A stretch of DNA of 64,000 bases from Agrostemma githago. Its lineage: Eukaryota; Streptophyta; Magnoliopsida; Caryophyllales; Caryophyllaceae. The notes under the pieces are model-generated. The model did not search any database and had not been told where the DNA came from. It saw only the letters and a list, made by a program, of their open reading frames with translations. Below are positions 1-9,803 of this stretch, one piece after another (position 1 is the stretch's first letter; every line of letters starts with the position of its first letter). Location of the stretch: positions 38,806,544 through 38,870,543 of the forward strand of contig OY288246.1 of assembly GCA_958450325.1 (NCBI GenBank), written 5' to 3'. Both the position numbers and the translations under genes were made by a program.

Positions 1-164
1 TTTCTTTGCGCGCCGAGCCCTTTGGTGGCCGGCTGCCGTGTTTACTGTAATCACTTTTTTAGCAAACTCTTATCCTGTGTACCCTTGCCACTTTATTCCT
101 TTTTATGAGGATCTTTTTGTTTGTTTTTGTCTGCTTCGTTTCTTGTATGCGTTTGATGCACAGC

Positions 165-835
165 CTGCCCCCTGCCTGCCCAGAGGTAAGCAGGGAGGCT
201 TTTGCGTTTTTTATACAAGGTTGGGGGGCCTGCCCCCAGTCCTTGTTGATCCGGCCTGTCCCTGGCTTTTGTTCAAAGTCTAGGGGGCCTGCCCCCCGCC
301 TGCCCAGAGGTAAGCAGGGAGGCTTTTGCGTTATTTATACAAGGTTGGGGGGCCTGCCCCCAGTCCTTGTTGATCCGGCCTGTCCCTGGCTTTTGTTCAA
401 AGTCCAAGGGGCCTGCCCCCTGCCTGCCCAGAAGTAAGCAGGGAGGCTTTTGCGTTTTTTATACAAGGTTGGGGGGCCTGCCCCCAGTCCTTGTTGATCC
501 GGCCTGTCCCTGGCTTTTGTTCAAAGTCCAGGGGGCCTGCCCCCTGCCTGCCCAGAGGTAAGCAGGGAGGCTTTTGCGTTTTTTATACAAGGTTGGAGGG
601 CCTGCCCCCACTCCTTGTTGATCCGGCCTGTCCCCGGCTTTTGTTCAAAGTCCAGGGGGCCTGCCACCTGCCTGCTCAGAGGTAAGCAGGGAGGCTTTTG
701 CGTTTTTAATACAAGGTTGGGGGGCCTGCCCCCAGTCCTTGTTGATCCGGCCTGTCCCTGGCTTTTGTTCAAAGTCCAGGGGACCTGCCCCCTGCCTGCC
801 CAGAGGCAAGCAGGGAGGCTTAGAATTTTTGTTGG
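165..835 (-). repeat. 124-bp tandem repeat in the Tat 3' UTR
   Basis: The word CAGAGGTAAGCAGGG or a close variant starts at 181, 305, 429, 553, 677 and 801, an exact 124-bp period over about five and a half units. Units differ by only a few substitutions. Each contains GC-rich inverted words such as GGGGGGCCTGCCCCC. It lies between the pol stop codon and the missing 3' LTR. Tandem repeats in the 3' UTR are a known habit of Tat-lineage elements and a source of plant satellites. The small frames across it are an effect of the repeat and not genes. Confidence 0.93.
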
Positions 836-1056
836 GGGGTTCATTTTCCCTAACTTTGGCAACAGGGGGGCCTCCCCCTATTGCCCCCTGCTCGTTTGTG
901 TGTGAAAGCGCAAGTTTGAACAGGCAACGAGTATGAATCTGAAGTTTTCATTTCTTTATAAAACTTTTGACATAAGGGTGGTCGGAGCCGTCGACATTCT
1001 TTGACCGTCCTCCGCCATTGTTCTTAGCAAAAATAAAAACTATCTTTAGACCTGGT
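836..1056 (-). other. Tat 3' UTR between pol stop and tandem array
   Basis: Non-coding spacer after the pol stop codon in the minus direction. It holds a degenerate continuation of the GC-rich repeat near 860-890 and otherwise mixed sequence. No reading frame or structural RNA was recognised. Confidence 0.6.
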
Positions 1057-4000
1057 TCAGACATAATATTTCTTCAGGGCGTCCGCATTCCAGTGAGCAT
1101 GCAATTCTTGTCCTTCAAGGTTGGCGATTTTGTATGTGCCTGGTCCCAGGATTTGAGTTACTTGGTATGGACCTTCCCAGTTGGCACTTAGCTTTCCATG
1201 CTCCCTTGATTTTCCAACAGCCTGCGTTTTTCTGAGAACCAGATCACCCATCTGGAAATTTCTCTGGTGTACTCTTCTGTTGTAGGCTTTCCTCATTCGT
1301 TGCTGGTAGGCAACGATGTTGGTACTGGCCTCCTCCCTTATCTCATTGACCAGATCTAAGGCCTCGACCATTGCAGCTTCATTCTCAGTTCGGTCGTATT
1401 GCAGGGAGCGCAGAGATGGGATTCTGGCCTCAATTGGTAGCAGAGCCTCTGCTCCATATACTAGGCCGAACGGGGTCTGGCCAGTTGACTCCTTTTGGGT
1501 GGTCCGGATTGACCAGAGTATGCTGGGAAGCTCGTCAGCCCATCTGCCTTTGAGGTTGTCTACCATTTTCTTAAGGCCATTTAAGATCTGCTTGTTGGCT
1601 GCCTCTGCCTGTCCATTGGTTTGAGGATGGCAGACAGCCGAGTAGGCAACCGCTATGCTATGGCTTTCTAGCCAGATTCTCAGGGGATCATTGTCAAACT
1701 GCCTGCCATGATCAAACACCAATATTTTTGGTAGGCCGAATCTGGTGATAATATTTCGCCAGATCACTTTTCTGACTGCCGGCTCGGTAATGTTGGGCAC
1801 TGCTTCAGCTTCTATCCATTTGGTGAAGTAGTCTATAGCCACAATCAAGAACTTCCTGCCCCCAGTGGCCACCGTGAAAGGTCCTAGTATGTCCATCCCC
1901 CATTGAGCGAAGGGGATGGGGGATAGGATTGGCCTGAGTTCCTGGGCCGGGACATGGATTGACGGGGCGAAGAGTTGGCACTTCCTGCACTTATGGGTCA
2001 GGCTTCTGGCATCTGCTAGCATGGTAGGCCAGTAGTAGCCTGCCCTTAGGGCCTTGTGGGCCAGTGATCTTCTTCCGATGTGATGTCCACAGATTCCTGA
2101 TTGGATATCTTCCAGTACTTCAGCAGCCTGGTCTGCCCTTAGGCATTTGAGCAGGGGATAAGTAAAAGATTTCTTATAGAGTTCTTCACCAATGATTATG
2201 AACCAGGCTGCTTTGGCCTGTACCTTTCTCTTTTGCGCTGTGTCTGATGGCAGGATACCATGCCTTTTGAACTGGATGAAGGGGGTCATCCAATTTTCCG
2301 GCCCTTCCTCGACAGTGCTAATCGCCTGACAGGTGCTGGTAGATTTTTCATGCAAAACATCAACCCACACCGACCTCCGTATGTCTTGTAGGCTGGAGCT
2401 GGCCAGCTTTGACAGAGCGTCGGCTCGGTTGTTCTGCGATCGAGGTATTTGCTGGATTTCATAGGACTTTAGGCCCGACAACTCCTGCTTTACTTTCTCA
2501 AGGTATGTGGCCATGGTCTGATCTCTGGCCTCATATTCTCCGTTAATTTGATTGGCAATGAGCTGAGAATCGGTAACTAGTGTAACTCGCTCTGCCCCTG
2601 CAGCTTTAGCCAGTTTTATCCCTATGAGTACAGCCTCGTATTCCGCCTCGTTGTTTGATGCCGGGAAGGTGAACCTGAGTGCATGCTCAAAATCCACTCC
2701 CTCGGGGCTGGTTAATACGACGCCTGCGCCTGCACCATTGGCTGCTGAGGATCCATCAGTGTGTACGATCCACTCCTCGGCAGGGGGCTCCTCTTCCTCT
2801 GAATGGGAGCATTCAGCCAGAAAATCGGCTAAGGCTTGGGCTTTGATGGCTGTTCTTGGCTGGTAAGATATCCCCAGCCCACTTAACTCGATCGCCCATT
2901 TCAGCAGTCTCCCCGATTTCTCAAACTTTTCCAACACTTTCTCCAGCGGTTGGTCGGTGAGGACCACGACAGGATGTGCATCAAAGTAGGGTCTGAGTTT
3001 TCTGGCTGCAATGATGACTGCATAGGCGGCCTTTTCTATCAGGGGGTAATTTCTTTCTGCCGTTCCCAGGGCGTGACTCACAAAGTAGATGGGTTGCTGT
3101 GAGTTTGCTTCCTCCCTTAGGATGACAGCACTTACCGTCGTGTTCGTGACAGCGATGTAGAGGTACAATTTTTCTCCGGCTACCGGTCTTGCTAGGGTAG
3201 GGAGTTTCTTCAGGTGCTCCTTTAATTGCTCGAAGGCTTTCTTCTGTTCGTCTTCCCATTTGAATTGTTTGTTGCCTTTTAATATTTTGAAGAAGGGGGT
3301 GGACTTGTCTGCTGACCTGGCGATAAACCGAGCCAGGGCGGCCATTCTGCCTGTGAGCCTCTGAATGTCCCTGATGGTTTTAGGCTCCGGGAGGTCTAGG
3401 ACCGCCTGAATTTTCTCGGGGTTGGCGTCTATCCCCCTGGAGCTGACCAAAAAACCTAGGAATTTCCCGGATCGGACCCCGAATGTGCATTTTTTCGGGT
3501 TCAGCTTCATCTTGTATGACCGCAGGGAAGAGAAGGTCTCTTGAAGGTCTGTCAGATGCTCCTTGTCCCCCTTACTTTTGACGATCGCATTGTCAACATA
3601 GGCCTCTAAGTTTCTTCCCTTTTGACTTTTGAAGACTCTGTCTACCAACCGCTGATAGGTGGCGCCTGCATTCTTCAGCCCAAATGGCATCATCTTGTAC
3701 ATGTAGGTGCCATGGCTGGTTATGAAGGCGCATCTCACTCTGTCTGGCTGCCAGAGGTACACTTGATGGTACCCTGAGAACGCATCCAGAAAACTTAACG
3801 TGGTGTATCCACTAGTGGCGTCCACTAGTTGGTCTATCCTGGGCAGAGGGTAGCAGTCCTTAGGGCAGGCCTTGTTGAGATTTGTAAAATCTACGCACAT
3901 TCTACATGCGCCTGATGACTTTTTTACCATGACAACGTTTGCCAACCATTCAGGGTAGTCACAGACTTCAATGAAGTCTGCCTTCAGGAGTTTGTCTATT

Positions 4001-6771
4001 TCTTCTTTTATTGCCGCATCTTTTTCTACAGACATGTTCCTTTTCTTCTGCTTCACAGGGCGAGCCTCCGGACTAATGTTCAGCTTGTGAACAATAAAGG
4101 CCGGGTCGACCCCTGGCATCTCGTCTGCAGAGTAGGCGAATACGTCCTTATTCTCTCTTAGGACTGCAATTAGTTCCTTTTGGTAGGACTCCTCCAGGTC
4201 GGCCCCTATAAGGACCTGCCTCCCTGGCTCTAAGTCCACCAGCATGCTTTCCCCTTTAGGCTCTAGGTGGACTGATTCTTGCTGGGCAGTCGGGATCTCA
4301 CCTTCCCTGCTGGGAGAGCATTGCGCTTTTCGCTTCCCCTTTCTTTTTGTCTCATGGGCTTGCAGGGCCACGAAATAACAGTGTCTGGCCGACTCCTGAT
4401 CCCCGTGGACCTTCCACTCCATGCCAAAGTCTGTTACATAGGCTATGGTGAGGGCCCTAATTGATACAACAGCTTCTATTTCATCTAGGGTGGCTCGGCC
4501 TATCAGGGCGTTGTACGCGGATTTGGCATCCACCACAACAAACGACGCCCTGATATTTCTTGCTGAGGTCCCCTCCCCAAACGTAACAGGCAGATCGATA
4601 ACTCCCATGGGTAGCATGCCTGCTCCATTGAATCCATACAAAGATCCGGGGGCTGGCTTCAGGTGCCTTCTTTCAAGGTTCATCTTCTCATAAGCATCTT
4701 TGTATAAGAGATTTGTGTAGGCGCCAGTATCCACCATACACCTCTTGACAATGTGATTGTTGATTTCCAGGGTCAAGACCAGAGGGTCACTATGTGGGTA
4801 CACGACTCTCCCTGCATCCTCAGGGGTGATGCTTAGGGTAGTGCCTCTTGGGCTGCCTGCCTTCTCGGCGTAGCAAATTTGATTCCGCAGTTCACGGATC
4901 TGCCTTTTCTGGCTGCGCCTGCTGGTCCGCCCCTCTGCATTCCCTGATACTACATGGATGACCATGCGATTTTGGGCTGAGCCCTCAGGTTTGTCTGCCG
5001 CCTCTTTCTGGGGTTTGTTCCTAGCTGCATAGTTACTCAGCCAGCCGTTTCTTATTAGTTTCTCTATTTCGTCTTTTAGGTGGCGGCATTCCTCTGTGGT
5101 ATGACCTATGCAGTCGTGGAACGTGCAGAATTTTTTGGGATCCCCTTTTGGGCTGCGCGGCTTGTTTGGACGAGCCCATTTTGCTGTTTCTTTTTCTAAC
5201 TCGAAGATTTCTGCTCTCGGCCTATTGAGGGTCGTGTAGCTGTCAAATCTTGGTTGGTATGTTGTACGTTCCTTCTTGGGAGTGTCTCCCTCTTCTCTCT
5301 GCTTGCCTGGCTCATTTCTGCCACGCCCACCCTGCGGCCTTGTTTGGCCTGCAGGGGTATCCGGCAGGCTGTGAAACTCTTCCTGCAGAATAAACCCTTC
5401 AGCAATTTTCCTGGCCATGGCCAAGGTTTCTGGCTGAGCCCTGATCATCTGATTTTTCATTTCTCCCGGGAGCAGGGAGATAGTCAAGGCGTAAGCATCG
5501 GTGGAGTCATCGATCTCCCTGACTTGTTGGTAGGATAGGTCAAACCTCCTTAGGTACTCCCTTACGCTTTCACCCTTTTTCTGTTTTAGGGTCATAAGAT
5601 CGAAGCGAGTGAGGCGTCTCCTTTTGTTCCCAGCATACTGTTCGAGGAAGATCTCGGCCAATTCTATGAAGAACTTGATTGATCCTTGGCGGAGATCCCT
5701 GAACCACCCTTGTACGAGCCCTACCAGGGTGGTTGGGAAGACCTTGCACCAGATGGCGTCATCCACGTCGTACATGCCCATGTGGCTCTCGAATGCCGCC
5801 AAGTGGTCTTCTGGGTCTGTTGTCCCGTCAAACTTAATGGTCGGCATTTTAATTTTCGGGATGGGGTATTCTTGTACCTCAGGATGAAGTGGGGTTTTTG
5901 TGGGCCTGTCTACCATTCGTGACCTGCTTTCCCCAGACTGGTTACCGTGCATATCCCATTGTCTATGGATCGGTTTCCTCGTACTGGAGGAGCGGTGCCT
6001 TGGAGGCGGCCTGCTTGCTGCTTCATCTTCTGTTTCAGGGAAGATTTGCCTGGGTCTCTTTCTCTGAGAGTGGCAGAGGTTCTCACCCTGGTGGTATCTG
6101 GATTCAAGCGGTTGCCCCCGGTTGAGCCTAGACTGCAGGCTTTGGGACAAACCCGGGGCTGACTGCTCTTTGACCGCCGGTGTTAACCTGGAGAAGACCC
6201 CGCCTTGCTTTTCTCCCAGACGCTTTGACATGGGCTCCCTGGGCCTCATTCGCTCCTGCAATTCCCGGGATAAACCTCTCTGTTCTCCCGACGCGGATTC
6301 TGTCGTGTGAATGGAGAATGCCTGCTGTTGGGCAGGTGGCTCTGGGCTGCCTATTCTGATACGCCTTTGCACCTGCGCGTATACTTGTGCCGTCCTTCTT
6401 GCTTTCCTCTGGGCATTTCTGGCGGCGGTCCGCTTCGTGCCCCCAGCTCCATCCCTGCTTATTGAGGGTGGCTGCCTGGGGGCCGATGCGACCCTGCCTA
6501 CCAGATCCTCAGGAGTGAACTCCTGGTTTAGCATTGCAGAGAAGAAGGCGGCTGTCTGCGCCATCTGAGCCGGGGTCAGATTCAGAGTGTGCCCTGGGTG
6601 TGTCCCCAACTCAGGTGCTACAGCAGCGCTTGGTACGCCTAGGAGACTGGCTCCCCCCACCCCCAGGATCGTGGCGGGAGGAATCCTCTCTGGCTGCGGC
6701 ATGCCATACAGGGGGGTCACCGGTGGGACCGTCGGACCCGCCCCTGTACTGGCGTCAACGATTTCTGGCAT
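1057..6771 (-). CDS. Tat gag-pol polyprotein (1904 aa, uninterrupted; RT box altered)
   Basis: A single frame of 1904 codons. I start at the ATG at 6771; the frame extends 30 codons upstream into the primer binding site but has no ATG there. Domains by residue: retrotransposon Gag around 305-430 (FDGTTDPEDH at ~314), CCHC-like knuckle from C549 ending GHTTEEC, aspartic protease with D681-T-G-A, reverse transcriptase about 900-1080, a first RNase H about 1140-1260, a second RNase H with D1339-G-S, then integrase with an HHCC finger and a DD35E triad at D1627, D1687 and E1723. The second RNase H is typical of Tat. The RT catalytic box reads Y1058-V-D-N instead of YVDD, so the second metal-binding Asp is missing although the frame is open. 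RT activity is therefore doubtful unless this is a base error. No separate envelope-like frame is seen. Confidence 0.93.
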   Translation of the reverse strand: MPEIVDASTGAGPTVPPVTPLYGMPQPERIPPATILGVGGASLLGVPSAAVAPELGTHPGHTLNLTPAQMAQTAAFFSAMLNQEFTPEDLVGRVASAPRQPPSISRDGAGGTKRTAARNAQRKARRTAQVYAQVQRRIRIGSPEPPAQQQAFSIHTTESASGEQRGLSRELQERMRPREPMSKRLGEKQGGVFSRLTPAVKEQSAPGLSQSLQSRLNRGQPLESRYHQGENLCHSQRKRPRQIFPETEDEAASRPPPRHRSSSTRKPIHRQWDMHGNQSGESRSRMVDRPTKTPLHPEVQEYPIPKIKMPTIKFDGTTDPEDHLAAFESHMGMYDVDDAIWCKVFPTTLVGLVQGWFRDLRQGSIKFFIELAEIFLEQYAGNKRRRLTRFDLMTLKQKKGESVREYLRRFDLSYQQVREIDDSTDAYALTISLLPGEMKNQMIRAQPETLAMARKIAEGFILQEEFHSLPDTPAGQTRPQGGRGRNEPGKQREEGDTPKKERTTYQPRFDSYTTLNRPRAEIFELEKETAKWARPNKPRSPKGDPKKFCTFHDCIGHTTEECRHLKDEIEKLIRNGWLSNYAARNKPQKEAADKPEGSAQNRMVIHVVSGNAEGRTSRRSQKRQIRELRNQICYAEKAGSPRGTTLSITPEDAGRVVYPHSDPLVLTLEINNHIVKRCMVDTGAYTNLLYKDAYEKMNLERRHLKPAPGSLYGFNGAGMLPMGVIDLPVTFGEGTSARNIRASFVVVDAKSAYNALIGRATLDEIEAVVSIRALTIAYVTDFGMEWKVHGDQESARHCYFVALQAHETKRKGKRKAQCSPSREGEIPTAQQESVHLEPKGESMLVDLEPGRQVLIGADLEESYQKELIAVLRENKDVFAYSADEMPGVDPAFIVHKLNISPEARPVKQKKRNMSVEKDAAIKEEIDKLLKADFIEVCDYPEWLANVVMVKKSSGACRMCVDFTNLNKACPKDCYPLPRIDQLVDATSGYTTLSFLDAFSGYHQVYLWQPDRVRCAFITSHGTYMYKMMPFGLKNAGATYQRLVDRVFKSQKGRNLEAYVDNAIVKSKGDKEHLTDLQETFSSLRSYKMKLNPKKCTFGVRSGKFLGFLVSSRGIDANPEKIQAVLDLPEPKTIRDIQRLTGRMAALARFIARSADKSTPFFKILKGNKQFKWEDEQKKAFEQLKEHLKKLPTLARPVAGEKLYLYIAVTNTTVSAVILREEANSQQPIYFVSHALGTAERNYPLIEKAAYAVIIAARKLRPYFDAHPVVVLTDQPLEKVLEKFEKSGRLLKWAIELSGLGISYQPRTAIKAQALADFLAECSHSEEEEPPAEEWIVHTDGSSAANGAGAGVVLTSPEGVDFEHALRFTFPASNNEAEYEAVLIGIKLAKAAGAERVTLVTDSQLIANQINGEYEARDQTMATYLEKVKQELSGLKSYEIQQIPRSQNNRADALSKLASSSLQDIRRSVWVDVLHEKSTSTCQAISTVEEGPENWMTPFIQFKRHGILPSDTAQKRKVQAKAAWFIIIGEELYKKSFTYPLLKCLRADQAAEVLEDIQSGICGHHIGRRSLAHKALRAGYYWPTMLADARSLTHKCRKCQLFAPSIHVPAQELRPILSPIPFAQWGMDILGPFTVATGGRKFLIVAIDYFTKWIEAEAVPNITEPAVRKVIWRNIITRFGLPKILVFDHGRQFDNDPLRIWLESHSIAVAYSAVCHPQTNGQAEAANKQILNGLKKMVDNLKGRWADELPSILWSIRTTQKESTGQTPFGLVYGAEALLPIEARIPSLRSLQYDRTENEAAMVEALDLVNEIREEASTNIVAYQQRMRKAYNRRVHQRNFQMGDLVLRKTQAVGKSREHGKLSANWEGPYQVTQILGPGTYKIANLEGQELHAHWNADALKKYYV

Positions 6772-6840
6772 GATTACTTTGATTGTTTTAGTTTTTTGTG
6801 AATGGTTGATTTTTGTGGGTAATTCGTGAGCACAACCGTA

Positions 6841-6860
6841 CCTCCCCACAGACGGCGCCA
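6841..6860 (-). promoter_or_regulatory. Tat primer binding site
   Basis: On minus this reads TGGCGCCGTCTGTGGGGAGG, three bases inside the LTR end (LTR ...GGAACA, then ATT). TGGCGCC is the usual start of tRNA-primed minus-strand synthesis sites in this lineage. The site overlaps the ATG-less upstream extension of the gag-pol frame. Confidence 0.88.
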
Positions 6861-6863
6861 AAT

Positions 6864-7564
6864 TGTTCCGGTCACGGAAACAATTAACCCGGCTCAGGAT
6901 CCGGGTTGTGTAATCGGATTGTTGGTGAATAACAGATCGTCTGATTTCCTTGAATCTCTCCTTTATCCCTCTCCCTTGGTCGGACCTTCCCGGCGGAGTT
7001 GGCCTGCTCCCTGCACAATGAACGCACAGGGCCTCGGAGGTTGTCCGAGGGAACCCTCTCCGATGCCTAAGTTAGTCCGTGAAATGCCTTGATGAACCTA
7101 GTTCGTGAGGAACTAGGTGGCGTTTTTAGGAGTGAGAGTCTAGAGAGAGAAAATCCCACCTCTCTCATGTGGGAAATGGAAGAGTATTTATACTTTCCCA
7201 CAAGAGAGAGGGAAAGAGAAGTGGGGAGAGAAAGAATGAGTGGATGGGAAACCGACACGTGGTTTTTCCCCATCCGCTCGTTCTCTTTTACCTGTAGGCA
7301 AGATGAGAGGGGGCTTCTGGGGACCCCGGCCCTGCTCAGGGAGAAGGTCGCCCGGAGGCAGGCGAGCAGGGAGTGCCTGCACGCTCTTCACAGCCAGTCG
7401 CCTTACCCTACCGGGCAGGCGGCTTCCTTGTAGCTTTGTTTAACTGGGGGAATCCTGGTATCTTATCCCAACGGCCTGCTGGGCAGGCTCCTTGGTTCCT
7501 TGGACGGGGTCTTCATGGAGCCTGCTAGGCAGGTGGCCCAACGCAGGATCTTCGACCCTCATCA
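6864..7564 (-). repeat. 5' LTR of the Tat element (701 bp)
   Basis: On minus the LTR begins TGATGAGGGTCG at 7564 and ends CCGGAACA at 6864, giving TG...CA ends. A TATAAATA box lies at 7192-7185. GC-rich near-palindromes based on GCCTGC.GGCAGGC occur at 7474 and 7520, with a half-related word at 7411, all upstream of the TATA box in the U3 part. The partner LTR is not in the window, so divergence cannot be measured. Confidence 0.82.
7185..7192 (-). promoter_or_regulatory. TATA box of the Tat LTR
   Basis: TATAAATA on the minus strand, about 370 bp from the start of the LTR and 320 bp before its end, a normal U3/R position. The transcription start is inferred to lie 25-35 bp further left. Confidence 0.6.
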
Positions 7565-7608
<44 letters not shown>

Positions 7609-7628
7609 CATCATCATCATCATCATCA
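7565..7628 (-). repeat. Trinucleotide tail (ATT then ATC) of a LINE
   Basis: About 15 ATT units followed by seven ATC units. On minus this is (GAT)n(AAT)n and starts 25 bp after the stop codon of the LINE frame, so it is read as the 3' tail of the LINE. The Tat LTR begins directly at its end. Confidence 0.8.
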
Positions 7629-7653
7629 GAACTTGCATTAACACCAGAACAAA

Positions 7654-9627
7654 TTACAAGAAGTTAGTGGGTAGTCGAGATACTATCTGGGCACCCACTC
7701 CCTTAGCAAAAACAAAGCTAAGTCTAGTGAAAATAAAAGCAGCAGCACGAGTCTCCGCATCCTGAGAGATAGAGAATTTCTGAATCCGCTTCAGCAATGC
7801 AACAACCTCTGCATCAAGCTCCCCCAAAGACGAGAAGGAGAAAGGTAGGAACCCATACCCAATCTTGGTGCACAAATCTCCATACTTGGCGCACTTACGT
7901 TGAGCAGCATCAACGACCACGCGACCAGGCAAGAAGTCAGCCATCGCAGACTGGGTCAAAGGGGAGGACCCTGTCTGATCGACACACACATCACGCCCCC
8001 TATCCCAGGAATAAAGAAGCAAATCCGCCGGGCGTAGGGGATTGTCGTGCCCATCTATCAAACCGACATCCACTTCCTTACCGGCAGAAATACCAGATCG
8101 GAAACAGATATCCAAAAGGGTGTCGCGAACCATGTTATGTCTATGCTTAATACCAACGGTACCAGCACACGACACAGCATGATCTCCAAAAATGTCGCCA
8201 ACAAAAACTCGGGAACAGGCGAGACAAGGTCTAGGTATCGAGAACAAAGGGACACCTAGCCGATAGCTAAGCACAGAGCGGTAAGTCCTCCCATTCATGG
8301 TCTGCCCGAAAGACGCCACTGCCAGTCCCCAAACCCGGGGCCGGACACGGTGACAATGCGCTCCAAGCTAGACTGTAGGGCAGCATCGAAGGAAATCTAG
8401 CCGAACCAAAAACTGAAGGGGGGCAAGTGCGCAGAGCAAAAGAAAGCTTGGAGATACCCGCACAAGCACGAAGTATCAACAACTCGCACTGTGGATCCTC
8501 AATCCTGGCAACAGAATCCATAAGCTCAATGGTCTTAGTTACCCTCTTTACCACAAGCTCACTGCTGAAGTCACGACAGACACTGACGGGGCCACCAAGA
8601 ACCTTGACACCACGCGACGGTAGAGAAATATCGGGGGGAAAACACCGGGAAGTCGACTCCTAGGATCCTCCTTAGGCCAAAAAACCTCAGTTTTGCCAAA
8701 ATTAAGGTGGAGACCTAAGCGAGGACCGTCCTCCATAATCAGCTCCAAAACTTTCCCCACAACCAAAGTATCTCCAACGATGGTGCCGTCGTCCAAGTAC
8801 CAAGCCTGCAAGCTCAAGGCGAAAGAGTCCCGGATCTTACAAATCAAAGGATGTAAGACCAAAGCGAAAAGAAGAGGGCCAAGAGGATCACCCTGCTGGA
8901 CCCCCTGGCAAGACCATAAGCTGTGCTCCCCGTAAAAAAGTCTGGCAGGCCTAGAGTAACAAAACTCGACCCAGCGAGACAGAATAGGGCAACATCGACG
9001 AACCTCGCGCAACATGATCTCCCGGTCAACCAAATTAAAGGCATTCTGGAAGTCAACTAAAAGCATGGAAAGGCCCACTTCGCCACCACGATCCTCAATA
9101 AACTGATTCAAGGCGCGCAAAATTGCCTCTCCTCTACCGGAGACCCCAACCCCAAACTGGAGACCCTCAAAATATCCACAAAGCGACGGACCAATAAGAA
9201 CAACCCCAACCTCAGAGACATGGCGTCTCCAAACCGTGCCCACAGCAATAGGACGAATTCCACCACCTGGTTTAACAAGCGGGGTGAGCGGAGCAGTAGT
9301 AATGTAGTCACCGAGAACCTACGGGCATCTGCCCTCAAGAAAAAGATTGACCACCCTAGTGATAGAGGTGATCAAATCATCCGAGATAGCAACCGCGGCT
9401 CCGCTCAAACAATCCAGAAGATGTTGGGCACGGAAATCGTCCCGCCCACGAGAAGTGCCACGCGGAAAAATCCTGATCATATCCAACACAACGGTCACAG
9501 ACGCGACGAGCTGAGGGTGGGCAGCAGGCAAAGGCGGCAAGGAAGGAGGCGGAATAGTGAGGTGCTTAGTGGATTGTGGGTCTCCACTAATGGGGAAGCT
9601 TGCGGTATCTCGATTCATGTGCTCCAA
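7654..9627 (-). pseudogene. R2-like LINE reverse transcriptase/endonuclease, decayed
   Basis: Three overlapping minus frames make one broken protein. Frame one (9627-8548) carries the RT domain with GGIRPIA, FQNAFN, VQQGDPLGP and the catalytic YLDD (codons 8799-8788); it is cut by an in-frame TAG at 9321-9319. A frameshift near 8550 moves to a second frame (to about 8320), and another moves to the last frame (8319-7654). That last part has a C-x2-C...H-x4-C finger followed by RPADLL and VCVDQT, the layout of the restriction-like endonuclease at the C-terminus of R2-type LINEs. No apurinic endonuclease is seen upstream, but the 5' part is missing or truncated. The clade (R2, Utopia or another RLE group) cannot be settled by eye. 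Confidence 0.8.
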
Positions 9628-9803
9628 TATAGTCTTCTTCTCTGATGTCCTCAGTGTGCGGAAGGATGTGATAGACTAAATCTTCGACAGATCAAGTGAC
9701 CATCCGGCAGGGTACGTAGTAATTGTGTTGTTCATGTATTTTGGAATAAATGTCGTTTTATATACATGTGAACCTAATGACTTTGTTTGATATACAACAA
9801 AGC

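Larger units (their letters stand above)
1..7564 (-). mobile_element. Tat-lineage Ty3/gypsy LTR retrotransposon, left end outside window
   Basis: Read on the minus strand, the order is 5' LTR (7564-6864), primer binding site (6860-6841), one long gag-pol frame (6771-1057), then a 3' untranslated region with a 124-bp tandem repeat. The 3' LTR is not found in bases 1-1056, so it lies left of the window. The Tat lineage is inferred from the TGGCGCCGTCTGTGG-type primer site, the two successive RNase H domains in pol and the repetitive 3' UTR, all known for Tat/Retand-type elements. No target duplication can be scored because one end is missing. The right end abuts the ATT microsatellite tail of a LINE, so this element probably inserted into that tail. 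Confidence 0.9.
7565..9660 (-). mobile_element. 5'-truncated LINE copy
   Basis: Covers the decayed RT/endonuclease frame plus its trinucleotide tail. The right (5') border is approximate: similarity to RT protein stops near 9627 and Mutator-like exon sequence is visible from about 9700. No target duplication was recognised. The very short 3' UTR (about 25 bp between stop and tail) is notable. Confidence 0.65.

Noticed and set aside
38..936. Several overlapping proline/cysteine-rich frames
   Set aside because: They are products of the 124-bp tandem repeat, many without an ATG, on the strand opposite to the retroelement.
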